Origin: Aradus depressus | Lineage: Eukaryota; Arthropoda; Insecta; Hemiptera; Aradidae | Assembly (NCBI GenBank): GCA_963662175.1 | Contig: OY759226.1 | Coordinates: 23,420,446-23,484,445 of the forward strand | Length of the DNA stretch: 64,000 bases | Direction of reading: 5' to 3' | Shown here: positions 63,462 through 64,000 of the stretch, in pieces | How positions within the stretch are numbered: the stretch's first letter is position 1 | Layout: every line of letters begins with the position of its first letter | Notes under the pieces: model-generated | Database searches by the model: none | What the model was told of the DNA's origin: nothing | The model's input: the letters and a program-made list of their open reading frames with translations, nothing else | Program-made: the position numbers and the translations under genes

Positions 63462-63653
63462 CTGATGGTTCAGTCTCAATTAGGCGGACCAGGACTCCAG
63501 GCACTTCATCAACAACTTCATCATCATCTGCAACAATATGTGTTGTTCCAACAACAACAGCAGCAACAACAACAACAGCAACAGCAACAACAAACATCAC
63601 AGCCACAACAGACCCAACAACATCCTTCAACGCAATATTTTATTCACAATCAG
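63462..63653 (+). CDS. nub: POU class 2-like transcription factor, internal exon D (poly-Q)
   Basis: 192 bp (64 codons), acceptor 'tttgttgacag', donor GTGAGT, phase 0 on both sides. Reads LMVQSQLGGPGLQALHQQ, then 'LHHHLQQYVLF', a run of about 15 Gln from mixed CAA/CAG codons, a Gln/Thr/Pro stretch and 'HPSTQYFIHNQ'. The pair 'LQQYVL...' and '..QYFIHNQ' parallels two short conserved pieces that I recall from the Oct-1 Gln-rich activation domain. Gln-rich regions in this family bind coactivators (family knowledge). The reader should expect the POU domain a few exons downstream. Confidence 0.7.
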
Positions 63654-63679
63654 GTGAGTAGAATTTTTTTTTTTTCATT

Positions 63680-63890
63680 AGCAGATTACTCGGCGTTGCT
63701 CGAGTTACTTTACGTCTATGCCACACAATATACAGGTGGTGAAAAAAAAAAAAAAAAAAAATGCTGCTTCCAACATAAGCAATCCTTAAATTAAAATTTT
63801 TGTACACCACATAGTTGTAGGTTTCGTCAATTAAAGTAGTCAGCTCTTTTCGCGTTCTGTCCAGACAGACAAATTTTCAGCTTTATTTAT
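63680..63890 (+). repeat. Dispersed repeat related to 52462-52995
   Basis: 'attactcggcgttgctcgag' start and 'cagacagacaaattttcagc' end. Shortened and diverged. Lies just after exon D. Confidence 0.4.
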
Positions 63891-64000
63891 ATAATAATAA
63901 CAACATTTATTCTCATTAAACCATAACGTGGTAATTGGGTACAATACTCAACATTATACATCAAAATAGCACAGATATTAAATATTGAAATACTATCACA
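63890..64000 (-). mobile_element. LINE family L-B 3' end, cut by the window edge
   Basis: 'cattaaaccataacgtggta' is the L-B 3' end in reverse, as at 11150. The remainder lies outside the window. Confidence 0.4.

Larger units (their letters stand above)
31794..64000 (+). other. nub: Extent of the POU class 2-like gene within the window
   Basis: Four in-frame exons (A 31794, B 49656, C 60256, D 63462) separated by introns of about 17.8, 10.5 and 3.1 kb. All introns are GT-AG. Neither the start codon nor the DNA-binding domain is in the window, so the gene runs off the right edge and probably starts to the left of exon A. Introns are packed with repeats listed separately. Confidence 0.55.

Noticed and set aside
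63452..63661. Alternative frame over exon D (Thr-rich, from 63452)
   Set aside because: The Gln-rich frame joins exon C in phase and ends at a consensus donor; the Thr-rich one is its shifted reading.

Overview
This is a window of an animal nuclear genome, almost certainly an insect. It is AT-rich and intron-dominated, and very dense in transposable elements (BEL/Pao and a second LTR element, mariner, pogo/Tigger, hAT, Harbinger-like, Penelope-like, Jockey-like and RTE-like LINEs, tRNA-derived SINEs). Full-length SINEs end in CCTAA repeats, the arthropod telomere unit. I cannot name the species.

Host gene: the only cellular gene I can support is a plus-strand transcription factor with four internal exons at 31794-31844, 49656-49759, 60256-60372 and 63462-63653. 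Each has a consensus acceptor and donor. The phases fit at every junction, giving about 155 residues of one open frame. The encoded glutamine-rich, low-complexity sequence resembles, from memory, the N-terminal activation region of POU class 2 factors (vertebrate Oct-1; insect nubbin/Pdm). The POU domain and homeodomain exons would lie beyond the right edge and the first exon to the left. Most of the window from 31.8 kb rightward is therefore intron filled with repeats.

Layout: 1-15 kb is repeat-rich DNA with SINEs, LINE fragments, minisatellites and a 640-bp foldback element. 15.1-22.1 kb is an apparently intact BEL/Pao retrotransposon (minus strand) with 570-bp LTRs that look identical, a 5-bp target duplication and one 1742-residue Gag-Pol frame; it sits inside a SINE. 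22-35 kb holds SINEs, two internally deleted mariners and Penelope-like inverted repeats. 35.8-41.1 kb is a second LTR element with apparently identical 805-bp LTRs and a 4-bp target duplication; it encodes only a coiled-coil Gag-like protein and no pol. It sits in a LINE that also carries a Tigger element. 41-64 kb is intron with hAT, Harbinger-like, LINE, SINE and foldback insertions between exons.

Two repeat families dominate. SINE-A is a tRNA-headed element of about 340 bp with about 35 copies or pieces and 9-15 bp target duplications around the young copies. The second, called here the CHR family (CTTCCCC-hairpin repeat), has a head ending in TACTTCCCCAG, one to three internal units of roughly 150-165 bp, and a tail that folds as a CTTCCCC/GGGGAAG hairpin. 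I recognise it as no named family, and it is the best candidate for something undescribed. No operons, CRISPR arrays or bacterial features are present.
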